NCBI GenBank assembly: GCA_029851945.1
Contig: JARKUZ010000052.1
Location: 1 to 18,170 of the forward strand
Direction: 5' to 3'
Length of the DNA stretch: 18,170 nt
Origin: Terrisporobacter sp.
GTDB taxonomy: Bacteria; Bacillota_A; Clostridia; Peptostreptococcales; Peptostreptococcaceae
Shown: one piece after another, positions 1 to 8,061 of the stretch
Layout: the number at the start of each line of letters is the position of its first letter
Position numbering within the stretch: the first letter of the stretch is position 1
Notes under the pieces: model-generated
Told to the model about the DNA's origin: nothing
Database searches by the model: none
Seen by the model: the letters and a program-made list of their open reading frames with translations, nothing else
Position numbers and translations under genes: made by a program

Positions 1-498
1 TATAAATTCTACTAACTCTTTAGAATCTATAATATAAGATTTCTGCATAACTTCATCTGTATTAAAACTATCATCATCTCTAAGTCTATTTATCTCTAAA
101 AAAACATATACACTATCTTCATCTATGGGAATTAAAGTTATACCTCTGTTAAATTCCAAGCTAATATCACCATTTTTTTCTTCTTTTTTTCCATCAAGTA
201 GAATAGTCATACTACCTAAAGTATTAGATGGAGAATCCTTTATAGCTGCTTTTTTCAATTTTGAGTTGGCAAGTATATTACTTAAAGAATCAATCTCACT
301 ACTTGGTAGTTTATAGTTGTAATCATGAATATTTTCATCTTTTTTTACTCTCCAAATTGAAACAATATTATCTTTGGAAAATACAAAAACATCTTTTAAA
401 ACACTATATTCTTTTATTTTAGAACAACTAAATATAATTAAAATAAAAACAACTACTGAAACTATGCCTAAAATTGCTTTGTTTTTGAATATTTTCAA
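1..498 (-). CDS. putative lipoprotein, partial (C-terminus outside window)
   Basis: The frame is open from a start near 500 to the window edge, giving about 166 visible residues without a stop. The N-terminus has lysines, a hydrophobic stretch (about residues 9-22) and then FSCS, which looks like a lipoprotein cleavage site, although Phe before Ser is not the classic lipobox. The remainder is soluble and mixed charged/hydrophobic; I do not recognise the family. Start choice: an ATG at 504-502 lies only one base after GGGAGG, whereas a TTG two codons later (498-496) lies seven bases after it, so TTG is preferred. The protein probably sits on the outer face of the membrane. It follows two other minus-strand genes of small envelope or zinc-ribbon type (662-1317) without a clear terminator between, but has its own possible -10 box. 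Confidence 0.75.
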   Translation of the reverse strand, partial: MKIFKNKAILGIVSVVVFILIIFSCSKIKEYSVLKDVFVFSKDNIVSIWRVKKDENIHDYNYKLPSSEIDSLSNILANSKLKKAAIKDSPSNTLGSMTILLDGKKEEKNGDISLEFNRGITLIPIDEDSVYVFLEINRLRDDDSFNTDEVMQKSYIIDSKELVEFI

Positions 499-526
499 GT
501 CCATTCCTCCCTTTTCAAATTTATAC

Positions 527-532
527 ATTATA
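527..532 (-). promoter_or_regulatory. possible -10 box for the partial lipoprotein gene
   Basis: TATAAT reads on the minus strand about 17 bases before the GGGAGG ribosome site. No good -35 hexamer lies 16-18 bases upstream, so this is only a weak promoter call. Confidence 0.3.
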
Positions 533-661
533 TCAAAAATTTATTTACTTCATATTGTATAACTATTCTGTAATTTATCATTAATATTATATGAATAATT
601 TTTATCCTTGTTTTTGTTCTTATATATAAGATTTTTATTTACTTCATTAAATTGTGTATAA

Positions 662-1042
662 TTAGCCACCTAAAACTTCTAATATGGTTGAATAAATAAG
701 CCTTTTACCTAAAAACCCTTCTCCAAAACCTTCTTCAGTTATTATTTTTATTTTACTTCCAACTTGTACATTATCTTTTTTTAACTTTTTATTCTCATCA
801 GATCCTTCACTTACTTCTTTTTTATCTACTCTTTCATTTTTTTCACTATCTTTATATTCTATTTCTACATGCCATTTATTCCCTTTAAACTCCTTTTCTG
901 TTACAGTTCCTATTGTTTCATAATTAACAGAGTAAAAAGTCTCTTTATTTGTATAATACAAAGAAAATATTGTAAGTGATAGTAAAAAAATAATAATTAT
1001 ACCTATGATAAATTTTATTCTATTGTTTATATATTTTTCCAA
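662..1042 (-). CDS. small membrane-anchored protein of unknown function
   Basis: This 126-residue protein has one transmembrane helix near the N-terminus (about residues 10-29, Ile/Leu-rich), preceded by basic residues, so the remaining ~95 residues should lie outside the cell. The outer part is Lys/Glu-rich, with a short beta-like N-terminal part (YETIGTVTEKEF) and a glycine-containing C-terminal end. The start is TTG at 1042-1040, seven to eight bases after AAGGGAG. I do not recognise a family. It lies 59 bases downstream of the zinc-ribbon gene on the same strand, with no terminator visible between, so the two are probably co-transcribed. Confidence 0.75.
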   Translation of the reverse strand: MEKYINNRIKFIIGIIIIFLLSLTIFSLYYTNKETFYSVNYETIGTVTEKEFKGNKWHVEIEYKDSEKNERVDKKEVSEGSDENKKLKKDNVQVGSKIKIITEEGFGEGFLGKRLIYSTILEVLGG

Positions 1043-1101
1043 TACAGTTCTCCCTTATAAACTTTTATTCATCATCAATTTATTAATATTATCTACAAAA
1101 A

Positions 1102-1317
1102 TTACAACTGTTTCTCTAAATCTATGGTTATTTTATTGCAATCCTTACAATAGTAGCCTTCAACTTTTGAATCAAGCCACTCTAAGATAGTAATTCCTTT
1201 TGCAAAAGATGATAAAATAAATCCCTTGTCCTTTTCTCTTGGAATCCACTTAACTGAATCCCTTCCACCACGTATTACTCCTAGCACCATATCATTATTG
1301 CAATATGGACATTTCAT
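1102..1317 (-). CDS. PF20097-type small zinc-ribbon protein
   Basis: This 71-residue protein has two CxxC pairs (Cys3/Cys6 in CPYC and Cys57/Cys60 in CKDC), expected to bind one zinc. The N-terminal pattern CPYC-x3-M-x2-G-x2-xGGR followed by W24 matches my memory of the PF20097 (DUF6487) family, small cytoplasmic proteins of unknown function common in Firmicutes. The ATG follows GGGGTG at a normal distance. It is the first gene of a minus-strand group with 662-1042. No DNA-binding or catalytic domain is visible beyond the ribbon. Confidence 0.8.
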   Translation of the reverse strand: MKCPYCNNDMVLGVIRGGRDSVKWIPREKDKGFILSSFAKGITILEWLDSKVEGYYCKDCNKITIDLEKQL

Positions 1318-1679
1318 AATTTACACCCCATTTCATATATAAAAATATTTACTCCTTATAAAACTTAGGTATTTTCTTCATTCTTACTCAAATACTTCTA
1401 TATCATCTGCTAGATTACAAAAAATGACTTCATTCTCTCTTATCTTTACATAGATGATATATTAATTCTCTAAAATATATGTTTTTTATAATTTTAACCT
1501 AATAATTTCCATTTAACAATTTACAATATTGTAAGAAAGGTGCCTCAATATTTTTATACATACTTATTCAATTTGCTATACCCTAGAGAATTCTTCAAAA
1601 TAAAAAATTGTTTATTATTAAAATAAGGTAATAATAGTTCATATATCAAAAAAACTTGATTTATTTTTACTTAAATAAG
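1318..1679. other. intergenic region between divergent genes
   Basis: This is AT-rich DNA between the minus-strand zinc-ribbon gene and the plus-strand phosphoesterase. On the minus strand, 1449-1384 reads as 21 codons ending in a stop (ending ...VIFCNLADDIEVFE) with no start or ribosome site; it could be the tail of a lost gene but is too short to be sure. An imperfect inverted repeat (AAACTTGATTTAT with TTAAATAAGTTT) lies at about 1650-1682, next to the phosphoesterase promoter. Nothing else was recognised. Confidence 0.5.
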
Positions 1680-1708
1680 TTTACAAATTTATATCTATGA
1701 AATAACAT
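1680..1708 (+). promoter_or_regulatory. sigma-A type promoter of the phosphoesterase gene
   Basis: TTTACA (1680-1685) and TAACAT (1703-1708) are separated by 17 bases. They match the -35 and -10 consensus in five and four of six positions. The AAGGAGA ribosome site and the ATG at 1746 follow at a suitable distance. Confidence 0.5.
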
Positions 1709-1745
1709 AGGTGTAATGGTTAAATTAGTATAAGGAGATTGACAA

Positions 1746-2468
1746 ATGAAAATAGGTATAATATCAGATATACACAGTAATATTTATGCACTAGAAGCAG
1801 TACTAGATGATATGGAAAGTAGAAACATTGATTTAATAGCATGTACAGGTGATTTAGTAGGATATGGTACGAGACCTAATGAAGTTATAAACACTATAAG
1901 GAAGAATAGAATCTTAACCATAATGGGTAACTATGACGATGCCATTGGAAATTTTAAGATGGTATGTGGATGTGATTATAAAGACCCCAAAGATGCAGAA
2001 AAAGCTAGTCTTTCAATGTATTTCACATCAATGGAAACTACAGATGAAAATAAAAAGTACTTAAGTAGTTTGCCAAAGGAAGCAACTTTAAATTTTAATA
2101 ACAAGACTATTAAATTAGTTCATGGAAGTACTAGACTTATAAATGAATATTTAAAAGAAGATTCAAAAGAATCTAAAGAAGTTATGGATGAGCTAGATGA
2201 AGATATTTTGGTATGTGGTCATACACATATACCTTATTACAAGTATTATGGTGAAAAACTACTTGTAAATGCAGGTAGTGTAGGCAAGCCTAAAACAAAT
2301 AAACCTTCTGCCAATTATGTAATTATAAATATTGATAATATGTCTTCATTTGAAGTGGAGATAATTGAAGTGAATTATGATTTTGAAAAAATAGCAAGAG
2401 AAATAGAAGAAAATGATATACTTCCAAATGATTTTGCAAGGCTTATAAGAGAGGGGGTCTCTAAATAA
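1746..2468 (+). CDS. metallophosphoesterase, YfcE/MJ0936-like
   Basis: This is a 240-residue calcineurin-like phosphoesterase of the Metallophos_2 type. The metal-binding motifs occur in order: SDIH with Asp8 and His10, GD at 35-36, GNYDD at 61-65 (Asn62 is the metal ligand; the usual His of GNHD is Tyr63), VHGS with His126, and GHTH with His159 and His161. The family are two-metal (often Mn or Ni) phosphodiesterases or phosphatases acting in the cytoplasm; the natural substrate cannot be told from sequence. Length is normal for the family and no signal peptide is present. AAGGAGA precedes the ATG by about seven bases. It is a single-gene unit, convergent with the DUF4179 gene downstream. Confidence 0.92.
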   Translation: MKIGIISDIHSNIYALEAVLDDMESRNIDLIACTGDLVGYGTRPNEVINTIRKNRILTIMGNYDDAIGNFKMVCGCDYKDPKDAEKASLSMYFTSMETTDENKKYLSSLPKEATLNFNNKTIKLVHGSTRLINEYLKEDSKESKEVMDELDEDILVCGHTHIPYYKYYGEKLLVNAGSVGKPKTNKPSANYVIINIDNMSSFEVEIIEVNYDFEKIAREIEENDILPNDFARLIREGVSK

Positions 2469-2506
2469 GTACTTCAGGCAACTCCGTTGCTCAAAATTAT
2501 TAGTTG

Positions 2507-2545
2507 GGATTATAAATTATCCACAATTCAGATAATTTATAATCC
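2507..2545. repeat. perfect 15-bp inverted repeat
   Basis: GGATTATAAATTATC (2507-2521) is exactly repeated in inverse orientation at 2531-2545, with a 9-base loop. No T-run follows on either strand, so it is not a canonical terminator. It lies 38 bases after the phosphoesterase stop codon and may stabilise or end that transcript. Confidence 0.6.
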
Positions 2546-2553
2546 ATTAAAAT

Positions 2554-2594
2554 ATAAAAAAGAGCTGATTACTATTTTCATAGTAACCAACTCT
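2554..2594 (-). terminator. intrinsic terminator of the first sigma/DUF4179 operon
   Basis: On the minus strand a 15-bp stem (2594-2580 with 2575-2561, including two G.T pairs) with a four-base loop is followed by a run of six T residues. It begins 29 bases after the end of the DUF4179 gene. Confidence 0.8.
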
Positions 2595-2622
2595 GAATAT
2601 ATTTCTCTAATCTAGCCTAGCA

Positions 2623-3996
2623 TTATTTTTCTAAATTTATTTTTATCTTTTGATCATAAAGTAACTTTATATCTCTATCACTATAAGTTGATATTTTCTT
2701 TATTTTTGAAATATTATTATTCTGACCGTCAAACTTTAATCTAACTGTATATCTCCCTGTATGTCTATCTAATGATTCTGTCACTCTACCGTCTACTTGT
2801 ATTTCATTTCCTTCTTCATCATAAAACTCAAAACTAGGATAATATGGTATCACTCCATCTTTTGAAAAAGTGTATTTTATTTCTTTGTCTGTTATTTCAA
2901 TTTCTTCTATAACTATACTCCCATAATCGCTAACCTTAAATACTATTGGCAATTTATCTATACTTTGAGGTTCTAACATATTCTCTTCTATATTTTCATA
3001 CTCTGAGATTGGAACTAAAGTTAATGACTTGGTATCTTTATCAGCCTTTAAAAATTCTACCGAACTTGTAAATATTTTAGTTGAAGGTCCTGCAGCAAAT
3101 CCACCCTTATCTACTATATCCAATGAATTTCCTTTCTCATCAAATAAAGCAAAGTTATTACCTATTGTACTGTACCAATCATTACTGATTTTGACTGGTT
3201 TCTCATTTATAATAATTTTACTAGCTAATGGAGAAATAGTAACTTTACCTATGTTTATTTCATGCTTTACATTTATTTTTTTACCTTTATTATCATATTC
3301 TTTTTTTATTGTAAAATCTTTATCTATATTATAAACATAAGTTTCTTCAGTAGATTTTGATTTATCAACTTTTAAAGATACACTCCAGTTGCCTTCTATA
3401 TGGAATATTTCATTAGTACGAATTTCTATTTCCGTATTATTTGCTATATTCACATTACTTACATCTATTTTACGCATACCCTTTAATTCATTATTAGATA
3501 TGTATTTAGCTTCATGTTCAATAAGACCTGGAGGCGTAATATTTTTTCCATCTATATATACATCTAATATGGGATTTGCCGAGTAAGCATCTTCTTTTTC
3601 GCCTATTATCTCCTCTATACTTTTATCACTTTTTACTGTATGGAATACTGTTATATAATTCTCATCAATTGATACACTATCTATATTCAGTTCTATACCT
3701 TTATCCTTGGTAGTTAAATTCAAATCTGTACCTGTTTTTTCAAAATCTTCTTTATCCGATCTGTATAGTGAATTTATATTATTATTAAAATACTCTGCAA
3801 TTTTATTTAATACAGGAATATAATCTGCAAAGGAAGTATTCATTAGACCAACACTACCTATACATATTATAGCTGTGGAAGCTGCTATAGCCTTTTTATA
3901 TTTTCTTCTTTTTTTATATTTCTTCCCCCTATTAATTGCTTTTTTAGTAACTTCATCTAAATTATCTGGCATTTTTATATTATCAAACTTACTCAT
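2623..3996 (-). CDS. DUF4179 membrane anti-sigma-type protein
   Basis: This 457-residue protein has a short basic cytoplasmic N-terminus (about 1-35, with KKYKKRRKYKK), one transmembrane helix (about 36-56), and then FADYIPVLNKIAEYF, which resembles the DUF4179 signature. A ~390-residue extracellular beta-rich region follows; its last ~120 residues look like the DUF5643-type Ig-like domain. Proteins of this kind are encoded after ECF sigma factors and are thought to hold the sigma factor at the membrane until an outside signal arrives. The ATG overlaps the sigma gene's stop by one base (TAATG), so translation is probably coupled. The sensed signal is unknown. Confidence 0.88.
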   Translation of the reverse strand: MSKFDNIKMPDNLDEVTKKAINRGKKYKKRRKYKKAIAASTAIICIGSVGLMNTSFADYIPVLNKIAEYFNNNINSLYRSDKEDFEKTGTDLNLTTKDKGIELNIDSVSIDENYITVFHTVKSDKSIEEIIGEKEDAYSANPILDVYIDGKNITPPGLIEHEAKYISNNELKGMRKIDVSNVNIANNTEIEIRTNEIFHIEGNWSVSLKVDKSKSTEETYVYNIDKDFTIKKEYDNKGKKINVKHEINIGKVTISPLASKIIINEKPVKISNDWYSTIGNNFALFDEKGNSLDIVDKGGFAAGPSTKIFTSSVEFLKADKDTKSLTLVPISEYENIEENMLEPQSIDKLPIVFKVSDYGSIVIEEIEITDKEIKYTFSKDGVIPYYPSFEFYDEEGNEIQVDGRVTESLDRHTGRYTVRLKFDGQNNNISKIKKISTYSDRDIKLLYDQKIKINLEK

Positions 3997-4565
3997 TATT
4001 TATCCTCCTTCAATATATCGTATAACTTTTTCTTAGCACGTCTTATGTATGACTTTACTGTATTTTCATTACACTCCATAATTTCTGAAATTTGAGATAT
4101 ATTCAAATCATGAAAATATTGAAGTATTATTGAAGTTTTATATTTTTCTTCTAAAGAATCTATTGCATCATATAAATCTATATTTTCTTCTATACTAGAG
4201 TAAGAAATTTCCCCTATATAATCCTCTACTTTTTCATCCTTAAACTTATTGTAATGTCTATGTTTTTGATTAACATTATTAATAAGTATTTTAGTTATCC
4301 ATGTTTTAAAAAATCTAGGATTTCTAAGCTTAATAATATTTATATAGGCTTTATAAATAGTTTCTTGATAAATGTCTAAGGCATCATGCTCATTTTTCAT
4401 ATGTAAAAAGGCCATTTTATAAAGGTATTCCTTATAAAGATTTATCAATACTTCAAAGGATTCATCACATCCTTCTTTTGCTTTTTCCACTAACTTATAT
4501 TCCCTATAATCTTCTTCTCTTTTATTAGAAAAGTTTATTATTTTCATCGTTATATTTTCAATCAT
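3996..4565 (-). CDS. ECF-type RNA polymerase sigma factor
   Basis: This is a sigma-70 family protein of 189 residues. Region 2 contains DIYQET (64-69) and FKTWI (86-90), the core-binding and -10 recognising part. Region 4 is a helix-turn-helix, ISQISEIMECNENTVKSYI, at about 150-168. Start choice: the frame extends upstream to an ATG at 4607, but the ATG at 4565 lies five bases after GGGAGG, and the upstream ATG falls inside the likely promoter. It is coupled to the DUF4179 gene, whose product probably inhibits it. It resembles the SigV/ECF30 type, but the exact subgroup is uncertain. Confidence 0.9.
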   Translation of the reverse strand: MIENITMKIINFSNKREEDYREYKLVEKAKEGCDESFEVLINLYKEYLYKMAFLHMKNEHDALDIYQETIYKAYINIIKLRNPRFFKTWITKILINNVNQKHRHYNKFKDEKVEDYIGEISYSSIEENIDLYDAIDSLEEKYKTSIILQYFHDLNISQISEIMECNENTVKSYIRRAKKKLYDILKEDK

Positions 4566-4595
4566 CTTTTCCTCCCTCGTAATCATGATTACATC

Positions 4596-4628
4596 TATTA
4601 GATTCATAAAGTGTTAGTTTAGTTTCAA
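4596..4628 (-). promoter_or_regulatory. possible ECF-type promoter of the first sigma gene
   Basis: TTGAAAC (4628-4622) is followed by 19 bases and then TCTAATA (4602-4596). The layout is the same as the better match at 18134-18102 (TTAAAAC-N17-CGTCTAATA), but the CG just before TCTAATA is replaced by AA. It would suit autoregulation of the sigma operon, but the weak -10 makes this tentative. Confidence 0.3.
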
Positions 4629-4698
4629 ATTTTTATAATATTTTTTGTATGAGTAAGGAAAACCTCTGTTAATTGATTTTATCATGAGTATTATATAA

Positions 4699-4752
4699 AA
4701 ATAACTGTATCTTAGTGACTTCAATATATTTATCACTAAGATACAGTTATTT
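4699..4752 (-). terminator. intrinsic terminator of the ABC/XRE/DUF3169 operon
   Basis: A perfect 20-bp stem (4699-4718 with 4733-4752) has a 14-base loop and is followed on the minus strand by TTTTTATA, counting the last stem bases. It starts nine bases after the end of the DUF3169-like gene. Confidence 0.85.
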
Positions 4753-4760
4753 ATTAATAT

Positions 4761-5567
4761 TTATCTTGATTTTGATTGTTTAATTGATTCAACACAATAA
4801 GAAATTGTCTGAACTAGCCATATAATTGTTATAATTACCATAGGAGCAATACCAAAATCCCATATATCATAACCTAGAACACAAATTACCCAAAGTATAA
4901 CACATGTTGTAGATACAGAGGTATATGCTTTATAAGCACTTTTAAATATTCCTAATTTTATTGCTTCATCACAGCTGTCCAACCATTTTTTACTGAATTT
5001 TAAATCATATACACTTCCCTTTAACAAAGGATTAATTTCTTTTTGTAAATTAATTATTTTCTTTTGAATTAGTGTTGAAGAAGCCATACATAGTATAAAT
5101 CCTACAAGTAAACAAAGAAAGTTTATAATACTAAAATCAGCACCAAAACCGGCATTCATTTTATCAAATACTGATAACATACTCCCTATTCCAAAGAAGA
5201 AAAATCCAAGAATCATATTTACAGAAGTAAGTAAAAGTATATATGATAACCTTAATTCAATTTTCTCTATTATATCATCATCTTCATTTGCTTCACTCCA
5301 TAAATCATACTCTTTTCGTGATTTATTATAAATTATTCTACTTATTATTATTACTAATATAGAAAGCACAATACTTGCAAATGGTGTAATCACCTCAAAC
5401 ATACTCATTAGTAAATTAGGAACACTCTCTCCAAGGATTTTTTTTAAGTATACAGATGAGGCACCGATTATTCCACCTATAAATCCACCTATTACTAATA
5501 CAGCAGCATAACTTTTAAATGCTTTTTTGTCTTCTTTTTTGATTTCCTCCAGATGATTTTTATTCAT
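4761..5567 (-). CDS. DUF3169-like multi-pass membrane protein
   Basis: This protein of about 268 residues has a charged N-terminus (MNKNHLEEIKKEDKKAFKSY) and about six transmembrane helices: near 20-42, 57-80, 107-130, 142-165 and two between about 205 and 255. The N-terminal pattern and the position directly after an XRE regulator fit the DUF3169 family, whose function is unknown. Start choice: the frame opens at 5585, but that ATG overlaps the ribosome site; the ATG at 5567 lies nine bases after GGAGG and overlaps the XRE gene end by eight bases (ATGAATAA). It is the last gene of the ABC operon, so it probably works with that transporter or its regulator. Confidence 0.82.
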   Translation of the reverse strand: MNKNHLEEIKKEDKKAFKSYAAVLVIGGFIGGIIGASSVYLKKILGESVPNLLMSMFEVITPFASIVLSILVIIISRIIYNKSRKEYDLWSEANEDDDIIEKIELRLSYILLLTSVNMILGFFFFGIGSMLSVFDKMNAGFGADFSIINFLCLLVGFILCMASSTLIQKKIINLQKEINPLLKGSVYDLKFSKKWLDSCDEAIKLGIFKSAYKAYTSVSTTCVILWVICVLGYDIWDFGIAPMVIITIIWLVQTISYCVESIKQSKSR

Positions 5568-5775
5568 CGTCATAATCCTCCTCATAACTAAAAATGTCTT
5601 CCACCCTTACTTCCAAAACCTTTGCTATTTTTAATGCTAAAGTTACTGATGGAGAGTAGTCCCCTCGTTCAATCTGGCTAATTGTTTGTCTAGATACTCC
5701 TACTAAACGACCCATTTCCGTTTGATTTACATTAATCTTAGCCCTATATTCTTTTAAACGATTATTTAATGGCAT
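5560..5775 (-). CDS. XRE-family transcriptional regulator (ABC operon)
   Basis: This is a 71-residue single-domain helix-turn-helix protein of the Cro/CI type. The HTH covers about residues 17-38 (NQTEMGRLVGVSRQTISQIE) and is followed by the typical YSPSVTLALKIAKVL segment and an acidic tail. It resembles the small YgzD/YozG-like regulators that accompany membrane proteins. AGGAGG lies upstream of the ATG. It sits 36 bases after the permease gene and overlaps the next membrane-protein gene. It is the best candidate to bind the TGACAA operators at the operon promoter (8009-8061), giving self-control; this is inferred from gene order only. Confidence 0.9.
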   Translation of the reverse strand: MPLNNRLKEYRAKINVNQTEMGRLVGVSRQTISQIERGDYSPSVTLALKIAKVLEVRVEDIFSYEEDYDDE

Positions 5776-5811
5776 ACAACTCCTCCTGACTATTTTCCTT
5801 GTTCTGTTGAC

Positions 5812-7062
5812 TTATTTTTCAGCCTTAAGCCATTTTAAAGCATTTTTCAATTTTATTGGATTTCCATACATAAGTGTAGCCATTCTATATATCTTAGAAC
5901 CACATATTCCTGCTAATACTGTTGATACTATTAATATTAATGCAGATATTATGAATTCCATTGATGTAATAGCTCCAGTTGCAACTCTTACTATCATAGT
6001 CATTGGAGATGCAAATGGTATATATGAGCAAACCTTCATCAATACACTATCTCCTTTAGTCAATCCAAATATGCTGATAAGAAATACTACAATAAATATC
6101 ATCATTATAGGTCCAACACTTGTTGATATTTCTTCTGTTTTTGATACTAAAGCTCCTAAAGCTCCGAATATAAATGAATAGAATAAGTAACCTAATATTC
6201 CAAATATAGCAAATGTAGCTATTAATTCTGAAGGAATTTTAAATACACCATCTAACATTCCATTCCATGCTTCACTATTTACCTTGTATGCAATCAGTGC
6301 CGCTGACATTATTACTCCAACTTGTGCTATACTTGCTATTGCACCTGCAATTACTTTACCAAATATTAAGTTATTTGTATTTGTGCTTGTAACTAATACT
6401 TCTATTGCTCTATTACTTTTTTCTGAAGTTATTGATACAGCAATTAATTGACCGTACGTTAGAATCATCATATATATAACAAAAATTAATATATATGCGT
6501 AGAAATAATTATTTACACTATCTTTACCTAATACTTCAACATCAGAAACTATTTGAGTATTATAAACTGTATCTACCTTATTGAAATCTATTCCTTCGCT
6601 AGTAATTTGCTTTTCTCTATAAATTCTTTTTAAAAGCTCATCAAATATTGTTTTGTTTTCATCATCAAACTTAGTATTTTGAACAACATAGCTATATTCT
6701 GTTGAACTTTTTATATCAAATCCTGCTTCTACGTCTTGATTTTCAACTAATTTATTTAATTCATCTTGGCTTTTTACTACTTTCCAATTTGAGTTTGGGA
6801 AATAAGTTTTTAATACATCTTTATTAGATATAATATTTTTTTCATCATGTATTGCAAAATTAATTTTTTCTTCTTTCTCAACCTCTTCTACTTTTGTTTC
6901 ATTTTTACCTAAGCCTGGTAATATCCCTGACATATCTATAAAGTTTGGCAAAGATAAACCAACTACCATTAATGCTGCAATTATTATAGTACTTGCTATA
7001 AATGATTTTTTTCTAAAATAATTAGAAAGCTCAAATTTTAATACAACAAGAAATTGTTTCAT
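5812..7062 (-). CDS. ABC-2 type permease, NatB-like (COG1668)
   Basis: This 416-residue ABC transporter permease has one transmembrane helix near the N-terminus (about 22-43), a large extracellular domain (about 60-180), and then about five or six helices from 185 to 400 (including AGAIASIAQVGVIMSAALIA and IMMIFIVVFLISIFG). That is the ABC2_membrane_3 layout of NatB-like sodium, drug or antimicrobial exporters. Its ATG overlaps the ATPase stop by one base (TAATG), so the two subunits are translated together. It should form a membrane dimer powered by the upstream ATPase. The exported substrate cannot be read from the sequence. Confidence 0.9.
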   Translation of the reverse strand: MKQFLVVLKFELSNYFRKKSFIASTIIIAALMVVGLSLPNFIDMSGILPGLGKNETKVEEVEKEEKINFAIHDEKNIISNKDVLKTYFPNSNWKVVKSQDELNKLVENQDVEAGFDIKSSTEYSYVVQNTKFDDENKTIFDELLKRIYREKQITSEGIDFNKVDTVYNTQIVSDVEVLGKDSVNNYFYAYILIFVIYMMILTYGQLIAVSITSEKSNRAIEVLVTSTNTNNLIFGKVIAGAIASIAQVGVIMSAALIAYKVNSEAWNGMLDGVFKIPSELIATFAIFGILGYLFYSFIFGALGALVSKTEEISTSVGPIMMIFIVVFLISIFGLTKGDSVLMKVCSYIPFASPMTMIVRVATGAITSMEFIISALILIVSTVLAGICGSKIYRMATLMYGNPIKLKNALKWLKAEK

Positions 7063-7976
7063 TATTCTTCACCTACTTTCTTTACAAATATATCTGTTAA
7101 ATCTGGTTCATACATAGAAAACTTCTCTATATCTATATTTTCTTTCAATATATTTTCTAAAAGTTGTTTTTTAGTTGTATTATCTAGTAGCTCCAATATT
7201 AGACAATCCTTTTTAATTTCATTTACAATTACTAAATTATTAAATTTCTCTTCACATATAGATTTTAAATCATCTAACGTTAAGTTATTTGCACTTAATA
7301 TTAATCTATTGTTTCCAAATTCTTTTTTTATTTCTTTAAGATTTCCACTTAATACAATATCACCTTTATTTATTATGGCTATTTCTTCACAAAATTCTTC
7401 AACATAGCTCATTTGATGGCTTGAGAATATAACTAATTTATTTTGACTTATTAATTCTCTCACAGTATCTTTAAGTATTTGTGCATTGACTGGATCTAAT
7501 CCACTAAATGGTTCATCAAGTATAACTATTTCTGGATCACAGACTAAAGTTTGTGCCAATTGAACCTTTTGCTGATTTCCTTTTGATAAACTATCTAGTA
7601 CTTTATCCGCATATTCCTCTATACCTAATTTTTTAAGCCATATCTTTGTGCTTTCTTTTGCCTTCTTAGCTGGTACACCTCTTAACTGTGCTAAGTAAAC
7701 TATTTGTTCTTCCACTTTCTTTTTAGGGTATAAACCTCTTTCTTCTGGTAAATATCCTATCTGATAATTTCTTGGTTCAAATTTTTTTCCATCTATTAAT
7801 ATTTCGCCTGAATTAGCTTTAAACACATCCATTAATATACGAATTGTTGTAGTTTTTCCTGCTCCATTTCTCCCCAATAATCCAAGTGCCTTACCACTTT
7901 CAACAGAAAAAGATATCCCATGTAATACTTCTTTTTCAGAGAAACTTTTTCTTAACTCCTTTACTTCTAACCTCAT
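7062..7976 (-). CDS. ABC transporter ATP-binding protein, NatA/YhaQ-like
   Basis: This is a 304-residue ATPase. Walker A is GRNGAGKT at 35-42, the signature is LSKGNQQ at 130-136, Walker B is VILDEP at 151-156, followed by SGLDP, and the switch His is His187. PEERGLYP (77-84) after the Q-loop region is typical of the COG4152 (YhaQ) group, which pairs with NatB-like permeases. A C-terminal extension of about 80 residues follows. Start choice: the frame is open to 8027, but the ATG at 7976 sits six bases after AGGAGGG, and the upstream part overlaps the operator region. It is the first gene of a four-gene operon with permease, XRE regulator and membrane protein. A decayed copy of its first ~48 codons lies at 12986-13132. 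Confidence 0.93.
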   Translation of the reverse strand: MRLEVKELRKSFSEKEVLHGISFSVESGKALGLLGRNGAGKTTTIRILMDVFKANSGEILIDGKKFEPRNYQIGYLPEERGLYPKKKVEEQIVYLAQLRGVPAKKAKESTKIWLKKLGIEEYADKVLDSLSKGNQQKVQLAQTLVCDPEIVILDEPFSGLDPVNAQILKDTVRELISQNKLVIFSSHQMSYVEEFCEEIAIINKGDIVLSGNLKEIKKEFGNNRLILSANNLTLDDLKSICEEKFNNLVIVNEIKKDCLILELLDNTTKKQLLENILKENIDIEKFSMYEPDLTDIFVKKVGEE

Positions 7977-7998
7977 ATTTTCCCTCCTGACTATTTTC

Positions 7999-8061
7999 AT
8001 TGTCATTGTGACAATTATTCTTGTCATAATTAATTATATGAAATGACAACTATAATTGTCA
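7999..8061. promoter_or_regulatory. TGACAA-N6-TTGTCA operator pair
   Basis: Two inverted repeats with the same half-site and spacing occur: TGACAA (8044-8049)/TTGTCA (8056-8061) and TGACAA (8009-8014)/TTGTCA (8021-8026), 35 bp apart. An extra half-site at 7999-8005 forms ATTGTCA-TTG-TGACAAT with the second operator. The first overlaps the -35 box and the second the likely transcription start, which is a layout suited to repression. The XRE protein of the same operon is the likely binder. Confidence 0.7.

Noticed and set aside
125..562. Two plus-strand open frames of about 60 codons
   Set aside because: They are antisense to the partial lipoprotein gene, which has a good ribosome site, signal peptide and continuous frame.
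539..662. Two similar stretches with TTTATTTACTTCAT followed by TTGT-TATA
   Set aside because: The similarity is short and AT-rich with no conserved spacing; it is not enough for a repeat call.
1384..1449. Minus-strand 21-codon tail ending before the zinc-ribbon gene
   Set aside because: It could be a gene remnant, but it is too short and has no start; no family could be assigned.
3029..3586. Two plus-strand open frames
   Set aside because: Both lie opposite the DUF4179 gene, without ribosome sites.
5807..6181. Plus-strand open frame of 124 codons inside the permease gene
   Set aside because: It lies wholly opposite the ABC permease, has no ribosome site, and its composition follows the complement of transmembrane codons.
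7054..7407. Plus-strand open frame of 117 codons
   Set aside because: It is antisense to the well-supported ABC ATPase; Ser/Phe-rich composition is typical of a shadow frame.
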